A stretch of DNA of 27,366 nt from Leptospira sp. B5-022. Its GTDB lineage: Bacteria; Spirochaetota; Leptospiria; Leptospirales; Leptospiraceae. The position numbers and the translations under genes are program-made. The notes beneath the pieces were generated by a model. That model was not told where the DNA came from, made no database searches, and saw only the letters and a program-made list of their open reading frames with translations. How positions within the stretch are numbered: position 1 is the first letter of the stretch; each line of letters starts with the position of its first letter. Positions 1 through 9,600 of this stretch are shown here, piece after piece. The stretch is from positions 1 through 27,366 of the forward strand of contig NZ_ANIJ01000024.1 of assembly GCF_000347035.1 (NCBI RefSeq), written 5' to 3'.

Positions 1-116
1 AGGTAGTAACAGCAACAGAACTAAGTAAGAGACTAAGGATAGGATATAATGCAGCGAGCTTACTAAAGAGAAGATTCCAACTCTTTGCATCTGACCAAAA
101 CCCAAAGTATAAGAAG
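1..116. repeat. Left copy of 116-bp terminal direct repeat
   Basis: Bases 1-116 match 27251-27366 except at one position (T at 92, A at 27342). The change is in the third position of a serine codon in the transposase and is silent. The repeat is part of the transposase coding sequence, so it marks either circle closure or a second copy of the element. Confidence 0.95.
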
Positions 117-1370
117 CTAACATACGATGCTTTAAACGATCAGTTCAAAGACTTCCTACTACCACCAAATGAGAATAGAGACATTAGCAAGATCATGGCA
201 AAACGGCCCTACGTATGCGTAGACACTGCTGTATTATATTCTGCAGGTGAAAGAGCAAGCCAAGGTAGGAAAAGATACAGTCACAGAGGACAAACTTCTT
301 CTATATACCTTTCAGAAAAGCTTGGAGGGAGACAAGTCGGAACTCTCGTCCAGACAATAGCTATTAAGAATGGACCAGTATTCTTCTCTTCTGTTCCAAA
401 TCAAAAGGCAGAGACTTTAGGACCTCTTATTAAAGAGCATCTCCCGACCAGCACTCCACTTTTTACAGATCAAGGCTATCCTTGGCTTTGGGGAATATAT
501 AGAAATCACAGAAGTGTAAATCACTCTGCAAGATCCAAAGATAATAGATTCAGATTTGCTCGTAATAGATGGAGTAAGAATGGAGTCCATAACCAAATAG
601 CAGAAGGTAACCAGAGAGTTTTAAAAACTGCTTTTGCGGCTTATGGATATATAAAGCCAAAGTATTCGCAAATGTATCTGAATGAGTTTAGCTTCATTAA
701 GAATGCTAATGTATTCGGATTGGATGTGCTGGTTGAAGATGGTGATTCTTGTTTGAGTGGGGATCGTTCTCCTTCGGATGAGAAAACGCCCGGGAACGGA
801 GCGGTTGCGATTCGAAGGAAAGGATTTGTCCCTAAAGTTCCAAAGAAAAAGAAGGAAAATTGGCTTCAAGTTTCTATACACAAAAACTCATACAAAGTCA
901 CTCCACTTGAAGCAGTTCCGAAGATTTTAAGTCATACAGGGTATGGAACTCTCAATCCTTTGGAAAAAATCGAGAAGGCAAACAAAACTCTAAGAAAGGA
1001 ATTTGAGAAATATAACTACTTTTGGACAAATGATTCAACGAAACGATTTAGAAGAGATCGAGAAATTGAATACCAAAAATATGCTCAAAAGATTTGGAAC
1101 TTTGTTAAACATGAAAATGGAAAAGGGCGTAAGTGTTCAGTCAATCAAATCTGCGAAGAACTGAATCTCCATAAACAAACAGCCACACGAATACTCAATC
1201 GCTGGTTGAAACTGAAACTAATAGCAAAAAGGAGAGTCGGATATAACTATTACGATCGAAGAATTAACTTCTATATTAAAGTCTTAAAGGATCAACTCCC
1301 GTTTATTCTCTACACTAAATTCCGGCCAAGTAAGAAAGCTTCTTCCGGGGTTAGTAAGAATGAAAAATAA
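1..1370 (+). CDS. IS1595/ISXO2-like DDE transposase, C-terminal part (5' truncated by window edge)
   Basis: The reading frame is open from base 3; the ATG at 195 is internal, because bases 3-194 encode the same helix-turn-helix segment ([16 protein letters not shown]) that ends the copy at the right edge. Numbered on the joined 616-residue protein, the catalytic domain shows D235 (YVCVDTAV), D317 (LFTDQGYP) and E362 (VHNQIAEGN), followed by the family-typical [10 protein letters not shown] and YLNEFSF stretch. This order matches IS1595-family transposases, which cut and join DNA at element ends with a DDE/N active site. The protein is longer than usual: after the catalytic core comes a Lys-rich linker and a winged-helix-like domain at about 530-575 ([20 protein letters not shown]). 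Its 3' end overlaps the next gene by 11 bp. Function is well supported; target and activity are unknown. Confidence 0.85.
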   Translation, partial: VVTATELSKRLRIGYNAASLLKRRFQLFASDQNPKYKKLTYDALNDQFKDFLLPPNENRDISKIMAKRPYVCVDTAVLYSAGERASQGRKRYSHRGQTSSIYLSEKLGGRQVGTLVQTIAIKNGPVFFSSVPNQKAETLGPLIKEHLPTSTPLFTDQGYPWLWGIYRNHRSVNHSARSKDNRFRFARNRWSKNGVHNQIAEGNQRVLKTAFAAYGYIKPKYSQMYLNEFSFIKNANVFGLDVLVEDGDSCLSGDRSPSDEKTPGNGAVAIRRKGFVPKVPKKKKENWLQVSIHKNSYKVTPLEAVPKILSHTGYGTLNPLEKIEKANKTLRKEFEKYNYFWTNDSTKRFRRDREIEYQKYAQKIWNFVKHENGKGRKCSVNQICEELNLHKQTATRILNRWLKLKLIAKRRVGYNYYDRRINFYIKVLKDQLPFILYTKFRPSKKASSGVSKNEK

Positions 1371-1683
1371 CCCTAAGAAGAAGGACTATAAATTTGTTGC
1401 GAAAGATTTTTATAAGCTACTCGAAATCCAGGAATGGAAATGTTTCTTAACAGGTAGGACGTTAGAGCCAGAGAATACGAATGCTGAACATATCAAACCA
1501 TTAAGAAAAGGAGGCGAACATGAATTTAAGAATATCTGTTTTGTATTGGAGCCGCTGGCGAAGTTGAAACGTTATCATACAGAAGAAGAAATCGTTCATT
1601 TAGCTTATGAAATAATTCTTTGGAAAGGACCTAAGTATGGTTATAAAGCTTTGCAAGTGTTATCCAAAGGCAAAGGAAAATAG
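1360..1683 (+). CDS. Small HNH endonuclease-like protein
   Basis: This 107-residue protein carries an HNH-type core: C28 (WKCFLTG), E43-H44 (NAEHIKPL), the glycine turn RKGGEH with H54, and N58 (FKNICFV). The pattern AEHI-x-PL-x-x-GG-x-x-x-x-x-N is that of compact HNH nucleases found in phages and mobile elements. No CxxC zinc knuckle pair is present. The start codon lies inside the transposase gene (11-bp overlap), so the two are almost certainly cotranscribed and probably translationally coupled. As a passenger of the transposon it may act in DNA cleavage or target processing, but that role is inferred from position only. The third HNH histidine is not obvious, so activity is uncertain. Confidence 0.75.
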   Translation: MKNNPKKKDYKFVAKDFYKLLEIQEWKCFLTGRTLEPENTNAEHIKPLRKGGEHEFKNICFVLEPLAKLKRYHTEEEIVHLAYEIILWKGPKYGYKALQVLSKGKGK

Positions 1684-1684
1684 G

Positions 1685-2305
1685 ATGAAGAAGTTTCCCT
1701 ATTGGTACGCCAAAAAGAACGCAGACATTATTAATTTTAAGTCCCACTCTTTTAAATGGGAGAGAAATACAAAGCCAAATTGGATCGATTGGAAAGACTG
1801 CCAGAAGTTCAATAGCAATCGATTTGATAATCTCCTAAAAGAAAAAGAAATTCCAATAGGGCCTTCTCCGGCTTGGAAATTCAGATCTATTCAGGTCAAG
1901 AATCTACTGCAAAGTGTCTTTACAAACTCAAGACCTTCTATTCGGGAACACTACATAAAGAAATCCATAAATGATTTCGCAGGTAAACATGATTCTATCG
2001 AGGAAATGAATCCTCTCTTCATGGAAGCAGCTCACTTGAAGATGACAAGGCTAAACTGCTATGCTCGGGATCTACGTGATGAGGAACGAGTATATAAACC
2101 GAAAAAATGGTACCTCTGTGCTAAGAGGAACTACTTGAGAATGCGATCAGGTAAGTTCTCTCAAATAGCTGACGACTATTCGAAATGGGACCTATGCTTC
2201 TTGGTGAATCGCAGATCCTTCGACAACCTCAAGCTCAATCCTTGGAAAACAACTTATGCAAAAGTCGAAAGTGCCCTTAAACTTACTTTGAAAAATGAAA
2301 GATGA
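1685..2305 (+). CDS. Hypothetical basic protein in transposase operon
   Basis: This 206-residue protein is not recognised. The ATG at 1685 is chosen because it follows the stop of the HNH gene by one base and has the purine-rich AAAGGAAAATAGG just before it; an in-frame start further upstream would overlap the HNH gene by 47 bp. The protein is rich in Lys, Arg and Trp (for example FPYWYAKKN, KWERNTKPNWIDWKD), with no signal peptide or membrane segment, suggesting a cytoplasmic, possibly nucleic-acid-binding protein. It overlaps the next gene by 11 bp. Its place in a tight run behind the transposase makes it a transposon accessory candidate. Confidence 0.75.
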   Translation: MKKFPYWYAKKNADIINFKSHSFKWERNTKPNWIDWKDCQKFNSNRFDNLLKEKEIPIGPSPAWKFRSIQVKNLLQSVFTNSRPSIREHYIKKSINDFAGKHDSIEEMNPLFMEAAHLKMTRLNCYARDLRDEERVYKPKKWYLCAKRNYLRMRSGKFSQIADDYSKWDLCFLVNRRSFDNLKLNPWKTTYAKVESALKLTLKNER

Positions 2306-2660
2306 CTATAACCTTACAAAACTAACTTTAGAAATCGAAGATCTCCTTCTGGACCGGAAGGAAGCTATCTTAAAATTCCTCTCTTGCTTTGATAAGCAAA
2401 TTCTAAAGGTAACAACATGGAAAGGAGAATCAACTGTAGGAGTTTTTAAGTTTTTCCTAACCGATGATTTAGAGGACAAGCAAATAATATCCACTCCATT
2501 TGATTATGGCGAGGTTTTATTGTTTGATACTTATGGAGAAATGAACGTTTTTGAGGCAGGTGAGATAGAAATGATAGAAGTAATTACTGATCCTATTACA
2601 GTAGCAATTTTTGAAGAGCATGAACTGATTAGTTTCCTATCTTCCAAAAGAAATATGTAA
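2295..2660 (+). CDS. Hypothetical acidic protein, last gene of transposase operon
   Basis: This 121-residue protein is acidic and has no signal peptide or transmembrane helix. The N-terminal third looks helical (LTKLTLEIEDLLLDRKEAIL), followed by beta-rich sequence (VTTWKGESTVGVFKFFL). It starts inside the preceding gene and therefore closes a run of four overlapping or abutting genes that begins with the transposase. Its strong negative charge next to a basic neighbour could reflect a paired complex, but that is speculation. No family is recognised. Confidence 0.7.
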   Translation: MKDDYNLTKLTLEIEDLLLDRKEAILKFLSCFDKQILKVTTWKGESTVGVFKFFLTDDLEDKQIISTPFDYGEVLLFDTYGEMNVFEAGEIEMIEVITDPITVAIFEEHELISFLSSKRNM

Positions 2661-2729
2661 CTAAAATTCTAACTTACATCCTTAAATCAAAAGTCATTTA
2701 AACAGTTAAAAAAAATATAATTAAATAAT

Positions 2730-2969
2730 ATGAAGCAAAAAATAGAAAACGTAGCATATGATTATTTTGTTTTTCTCGGCTTACTTATATTACTTTCCAT
2801 TTATTGGGCTAAAATAGGTTTTCCAGGAAAATACGGAGCGTTAGGAATTAAGAGATTTCTAGAGTGGACTGAAGTTTGGCAAATATTCCCTAATTTATTC
2901 TTTTGCGATGTTGTCTTAGCTTTTGCTTTGGTATTATTTAAATTTTTAGCAGATTTGAATAATTCTTAA
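2730..2969 (+). CDS. Small membrane protein with two transmembrane helices
   Basis: This 79-residue protein has two clear hydrophobic segments, FVFLGLLILLSIYWAKIGF near the N-terminus and FFCDVVLAFALVLFKFLA near the C-terminus, joined by a short charged loop. No strong ribosome binding site precedes the ATG. It sits alone, 69 bp after the transposase operon and convergent with the lipoprotein gene at 2998. No family is recognised, and a chance reading frame cannot be fully excluded. Confidence 0.5.
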   Translation: MKQKIENVAYDYFVFLGLLILLSIYWAKIGFPGKYGALGIKRFLEWTEVWQIFPNLFFCDVVLAFALVLFKFLADLNNS

Positions 2970-2997
2970 AAGTAAAATGAAATTACTATTCAAAATA

Positions 2998-3585
2998 TTA
3001 ACCTTGGATCAAAGATACTTTTAAAAATCTCAAATTTGTTTGAGCTGGGTTTTGAAAAAACAAATAAAGTAATATTGAAGCTTCTAGGTAAGACTTATAT
3101 TCGGGAGAAATTTCTATTTTTAGAATCGGATTTATATTTTTAGTAACAATAATTGGAGGGCAAACAATATTTTGATAAACAGTATATCCGACAGCAACTT
3201 CTTCAGAACTGCATACTGTATTTGATGATAAACTGATTCCAGACAAATCAAAACTGATATTAGTTTTTATATTTTCCCAATACCCACCTCTTAGCCTAAG
3301 CGAACCGTCAAATTTACCGAGGGGCAATGAAATATTTACCCCTTCAGAAGATACATCTAATAATCCTTCTTTAAAATCTACTATGCAAGAACTAGAATTC
3401 TGCTGACTAAGGCATAAATATTGGACTTCAAGTGAATTATATTCTTTTGTAGAACGATCAATTAGTTGGATAGTTAAGTAATTTCCTCCCGTCCCTTTTA
3501 CCAAATTAGAATTCTTTAAATTCTCATTCGTCTTACAGGAAAAAGTAAAAACAGTCGCTACTATAATTATAGTACTAAATTTCAT
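2998..3585 (-). CDS. Lipoprotein encoded directly downstream of the RHS gene
   Basis: The preferred start is the ATG at 3585; a TTG at 3594 is in frame but gives no better N-terminus. The protein begins with a hydrophobic signal ending in the lipobox-like FTFSC, so it should be a membrane-anchored lipoprotein. The mature part is about 175 residues, beta-rich, with scattered cysteines (YLCLSQQ, NTVCSS, NIVCPP). The gene starts less than 30 bp after the RHS stop codon on the same strand, so it is very likely in one transcript with it. It could be a partner or immunity protein for the RHS protein, or an anchor; nothing in its sequence decides this. A CLSQ(Q/K)N motif is shared with the lipoprotein split at 14838-15487. 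Confidence 0.75.
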   Translation of the reverse strand: MKFSTIIIVATVFTFSCKTNENLKNSNLVKGTGGNYLTIQLIDRSTKEYNSLEVQYLCLSQQNSSSCIVDFKEGLLDVSSEGVNISLPLGKFDGSLRLRGGYWENIKTNISFDLSGISLSSNTVCSSEEVAVGYTVYQNIVCPPIIVTKNINPILKIEISPEYKSYLEASILLYLFFQNPAQTNLRFLKVSLIQG

Positions 3586-3612
3586 TGATAACAAGTTTAG
3601 AAGGATTGCAAT

Positions 3613-6600
3613 TTAATCGCAATCCGTAAATTCCTGATTACCTACATAACATGTTCCTGGAGCCGTATTATACTTTTTATACTGGTAAAGCTCTACTAAA
3701 AATCTAACTATCGGGTTCTCGTCGAATCCCCATTGATAATACAGAATAAATACTCCGGCTATTCCAATATCAGTTATCGGAATTATTCTTCCTTGGTCGG
3801 AATTATATAATTCTATAAAAGAGTCGAAAATAAATCCACTGAGAAAATTTCCACCATACCCCAAGATACCTTTTACTACGGAAGAGAATCCACCACTGAA
3901 AGGATTTGACCAATGGAAAGTATAATCTCGGTGTCGTTTACCAAGAACTTCTTGCTCAAAAGCTTCACCAATTCTTCTGGCTGTTTGATCCACTCCTCTT
4001 GCAGCGGCTCGAAAGCCCCTTTCAATGCTTGCCATTGCTCCTTTAAATCCATGATCTACCCTTCGGAAATGTGCTTTAGCTCCATCGTCTACTCTTCGGA
4101 AATGTGCCTTAACTCCGCGATCTAATGAAGATAAATAGCTTTTGATTCTATGATCTATTCCTCGTGCATAACCTCGTAAGCTATGGTCCATTGCTCTTAA
4201 AGGACTCCGAACAGCGTGGTCTATCCTACGTAAATATCTTCTATAAGTATGATCCACTCTTCTGAAATGATCTTTCCAAGTATGATCAATGCTGTGACCT
4301 ACAGTACTCATAACGCCATTCGCGTGATGAAACATCTTCTTAAGTATTTCATTAAACATGTGAACATATTCATTATGCCCACCGGGGTCTCGGAAGTTCA
4401 CAGGATTTCCGCTTACATACATATAACGGTTCATCCCTTGAGATTTTGCTGATGCTATAACTGAATCTGGTTGTATAAATCTTCCAATCTTTGGATCAAA
4501 GAATCTTGCTTTATAATAATATAAAGAGGACTCTCTATCTTCTTGTTGTCCTGTATATTTATAACGGAAAATGTCAGGTCCAGAGGAATTAGTTCTATCG
4601 ATTTCACCATAGGGCTTGTAAGCAATCAAACTTGCTCCTCCGAGATCTCCACCAGTTAAAGCACTTCCTTCCCCATTAGAAACCATTGAAATCGAACCTA
4701 AATGGTCTGGATGGAAGAATATCATTCCTGGTATTGGAGTTCCACCTACAGAACCTGAACCTCCTCCAGATCCATTACCTGGAGAATCTATTGAAGGAGT
4801 CCCGTCGGTATTTCCAACTGGAATTAAAGCCCAAGGTGGAACACCTTCCTCGCCTTGATTTGGGATAAATATTCCACAATTATTAACTGTAGAAAAGATC
4901 ATCACAGTTAAAACTAAAGGTGCAAATGAAGATAAACGAGGATTTGAAAGTTCCTTGATCTTCTCTTTATTTTTCCAGAACCAATAATATGCTGTAATAA
5001 GTATTAATGTCCATACCACCAAATCGTAACGGAGAGATAACTTACCGCTGTAATCATATAAGAAAGAATGAAAGCTTGATTTACTAATTCCTGCTAATTT
5101 ATCGATGCCTGGTTTCCAATATTCTTTTGCTAAAATATTCGAATTGGATACTTCCATTATAGAAATTAAATTAGCATCTTGTCTTGTTAACTGAGAAACT
5201 AAATCTCCAGAAAGTCCTCTTATGTATAGAGTATGAGTATCTGGCTGACCAGGCTTACGAACGACTTCATAACTTGGGTCCGGATAATATTCTATAGATG
5301 CATCTGCATCTCTTACTTTTTTAATTCTAGCTCCATCAAAACCATAGTTCATACGAATGCGATCTCCGCCTCCATAAGGTTGGATATCCACCAACTTACC
5401 AAAAGCATCGTAAGTTAAAGCATCTCCTCCTCTATTTACTATGTTTCCGGAGCCGTCGTAGCTGTATGAGGTAGTTCCCGCAAGATCGGAAGTCGCTGAA
5501 GTTATTCTGTAAGGTCTTGAAGAATCGGAATAACCTAAGGTAGTATCACCTTTTTGTTTTAAGTTACCTCTTGAATCATAAGTATAACTTTCTGCACCGT
5601 ATTTTCCTGTAGCAGATACCAAACGATTTAAGGAATCAAATTGGAAATTTTGAGTTCTGTCAGGTCTGAGAAGGTCTGTTATTTTTTGAATATTATCTTT
5701 AGAATCATATTCATAGGCAAGGTTTTGCGCGATTGATCCATTCTTCAAAGTAGTCTTAATCCCAGTAGGACGTTTTAGGATAGGATCAAATGCGATATCT
5801 GATTGGACTCCATTTCCTAAAGTTCTCAATACTCTAAAGTTTCCGGAAGTTCCAGGGAATGGACCTTCATATTTTACGACCGGGTGGTTATAACTTCCTA
5901 AGTCAGGCATATCCATTGTGATGCCAGTCATTACACCCATTTCGGAATAGAAATAATGACTTACACTTCCATCAGGATAGGTAAAATCTTGTAATCTGTC
6001 TTGATTGTCGTAGGAATATCGGAATACAAAAGTTAAATCATCAATCGTTCTAACTTTACGGACGATATTCCCTTTAATATTATATTCCAAATTTGTAGTT
6101 CCTAATCCGTCACTAATAGAAGCTGGTCTTCCTATCCCATTCGAAGCGGTATCATAAGTATATAAAATCTGAGTTTCACTTCCGTCAGTATATGTCCGAG
6201 TGATTCTATTAATATCATCATACTCGTTTCGGATTGATCTTCCCCTTGCATCTACTGTTCGAGTTAAATTACCTTCAGTATCATAATCATGTGAGGAAGT
6301 TCCTGAGGAAGTATCGGAAACTGTTTTCTTATTTCCAAATAAATCATAAGTAAAGTTCGTTTCCCCTTGAGCGGGATCAATGATCTTCGTAAGGCGGTTC
6401 GCCTCATCATATTCGTAGGAAATGATAGCTCCGTTAGAACTTTTAGAAATTGTATTTCCGAAGGTATCCTTGGTCTCGATTTCTGTGCTTAGAGTTTCTG
6501 ATCCTTTTTTAACGACCGAGGTAGTAGTTAGGCCGTTGTAAGTTACACTTACAGTTTTTCCATCTGGAGAAGAAATTAAGCTGACTCTTCCTTCAGGACC

Positions 6601-9600
6601 TGTATATTCATAATTTACCCAGTCACTTGGAGTTACATTCTGGATATACGGGGTAGATTGCTTTTGAAGTTTTCCATCGGCTCTATATTCTGCTTCCTCA
6701 ACTAAAAGTGACCCTTGGATGGAAGTGCTTTCCTTCCTGCGTACATTACCGAATATATCGATGTATTCTTTATAACGAAGCTCTCCATAGGAATCATCTC
6801 TTACTGATTTTTGAGAATATTCCTCGTTCGGCTTTCCAGTGTTTCCGTATTCAAATTCTTCCGACCAATCGGATTCCCCAGGTTTTATCCTCCGTAAGAT
6901 TCTCCCATACGCATCAAACGCTCGGGTCTCAGTCCCTCCGTTTGCATTAGTTACTTTTGTTTCTAATCCGTATACAGAATCATATTCCATAGAAGTAGTA
7001 TGACCTAAAGGATTAGTAGTTTTAGTAACAAATGTAGAAGTAGCTGAGTCGTATTCAACATTTGTTTCTTTCCCCTTAGAGTCTGTTACTGTTATAGGAT
7101 TACCGTAAGTATCATAGGCAAAAGTTCGAGTCCTTGTTACCGATGTACTTGGAAATTCGGTTACTATTCGAAGTTCCTTATCATCGTATGTATACACCTT
7201 ACTGTCTGTAAGAACTCCATTGCGCTCTGTTTTATCCGTTGAAGGTTGGTTCAGCACCCAATTAGCTGTATCACAAGCATAAGTCTGAGTACGAGTAATT
7301 GTGCCTGAAGTTCCAATCTCACTACTTACTTTAGGGTTTCCACATGAATCATACGTAAAAGTCGAAGAAGAGGATGCTACTTGGACTCCACCCAGGTATG
7401 TTGTCTCCGATGAAGCACTCATACGACTATAAGGAATAGAATTGAAGCTAGCGGACTCGTATGTATAAGTCTTTTGTGTAACTATACTTTCTTGTGCTCC
7501 ATTAACGTATCGCATCTCTTCAGAGATCTTTTTTCCTGAAAATAAATATGAAGATTGATTATAAGTTTCAATAATCTTTACGTTCGTTCTTGAATTAGAA
7601 GTTGTAACTTTCGAAAATCCTAAATATCCGCTTGTATATGGATCTCCGATCGCTATTTTACCGTTTTCATAAACGTAAGAGATTGTTTCAGAAACTGTAT
7701 CGCTTAATTTATTAGTTATAGATGAAACGATTAAGTCCCCTCCGTTGTCTGCGATGATGGGATAGGAATTGCTCGAAGGTAAAATTAGATTAGATACACT
7801 TGGATCATTTCTACGGATATATGAAATACTACTTTCTAATCCATAAGCTCCCGTGATTTTAGTGAGAATATTACCAGGTAATCCAGTTTTAGAAATGTAG
7901 GCTTCCCAACCTCCGGTTATGCTATTGTTTGGAACTTTATAAACTACCAGATCTAAGCGACCATCTGAGTTTAAATCGACCAGATCAAACTCATCTGAAG
8001 CCGCTATAGTTTTAACAGGACTTGAAAGTATCGTTGTCCCATCTGATAAGAAAATTCTAATATTTGTTCCGTCTCCAGCGACTAGATCATCGAAACCATC
8101 TCCATTCATATCCCCGAATCGATAGGACTTGAACTTGTTCGCTTCGTTATTAAATGTTAAACCAGGGATGCTGACTGTTGTTGGGGTAGAAGATAATGAA
8201 TCGAATTGGTTCCAGTAGATTTCAAGGGAATCGTTTTCATACGTTATGAAATCTAGTAGCCCATCTCCATTGGGATCGCCCCAAAATCTAGTAGCTAAAC
8301 TACCCGAATCTGGATTGAAATTAGCAGATTGACCATTGTTTCCTACTGTATAAGAATTTAGGATCAGACTATTTAAATCAGAGCTAAATCGGTATACTTC
8401 AATACCGTTGGAAGAAGTAAATCTTACAAACTCGGGTATTGAATCAGAGTTAATATCAAAGAACTCACCAGGATTGGAGACTACGCCAGGAACAGGGTAT
8501 ATTTTTTCATTTGTAAAGCTGGTCCCATTAGAAAAGCGGACTCTAATTTCATCGGGTCCCGTTATGCGGATATGATCTGATCTACCATCTCGATTAATAT
8601 CATAAAGCCAACTTAATGTATAAAATTGTGGAACTTCCGTTAAGTAAGTTGGTGAAGAGATAGAATATGCGAAGTCATCTGCGATTGCAAATTTAACACC
8701 ATCAGAAGTATAAAGTTCAGCCAAATTTCCGCTTGATATACTCAAATCTGATCTGGCATTTCCATCGATATCTCCGAATGCGAGGCTGCGTAAGGTGTTA
8801 AAATTGATACCAACTATATTTTTATCTAATGTTGGGTTACTTGAAGAAAATGATCCATTTTTTCCATTAAACAATACTCCAATTTTTGTCCCGGAATCCT
8901 CATCCCCGTAAAATCTTATATAATCGGGATAACCATCTCCTTGAGCATCTCCCCAAACTCCTATTACACGCGGAGATTTAATTCCATAGTTGCAAGAATC
9001 ATAATATGCTTCGACATATAACTGGCATGCTAATCCCCAGGTTGCCTTAGTGTTCATACAGGCAGTGTATGATGCAGGCTCAGCAGCCAAATACGAACAA
9101 TCTGTCGTCCCGAAGACTGTACACGCATATGCTCCTTCTACACAACGTGTCTTATCATACATGGGAGTACGGGACCAAAACTTTAATTGTTTATCTGAAA
9201 TATCCCAGCTTGTATTTCGATCTAAAGAATAATTTCCGTATGCAGAATACTGAAAACTGACAGGAATAAAGGACCCTGTTCCAAATTGGGGATGGGATTC
9301 TTCTCTATCAATAGAAGTTAATCTTTTTCTCCCTTGTTCACCTGTTTCATATTCAAAAGAATAACTACGCACCTGGGAGCCATCAATTGAGATTTGAATT
9401 TCAGAAAGCAATTGACTACCTACTGTTTGAAGTCCGCCAGAATAGGATATTATGCTTGATCCGGAACTTTCATACACGAATGAAATTGTTTTATTTTGAT
9501 AACTTATGGTTTGGGGATAGAGTCTTTTAACATTTGGAAGATAAGTAAAAGTATAAGAATTTCCAAATCGATCTTCAGCTTTCCTTAACCCCCAGATTAC

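Noticed and set aside
195..1370. Transposase starting at the ATG at 195
   Set aside because: The frame is open to the window edge and bases 3-194 encode a conserved helix-turn-helix part that is continuous with the right-edge copy.
3913..4452. Plus-strand frames opposite the 11-residue repeat region
   Set aside because: They are antisense shadows produced by the 33-bp periodicity of the RHS gene.
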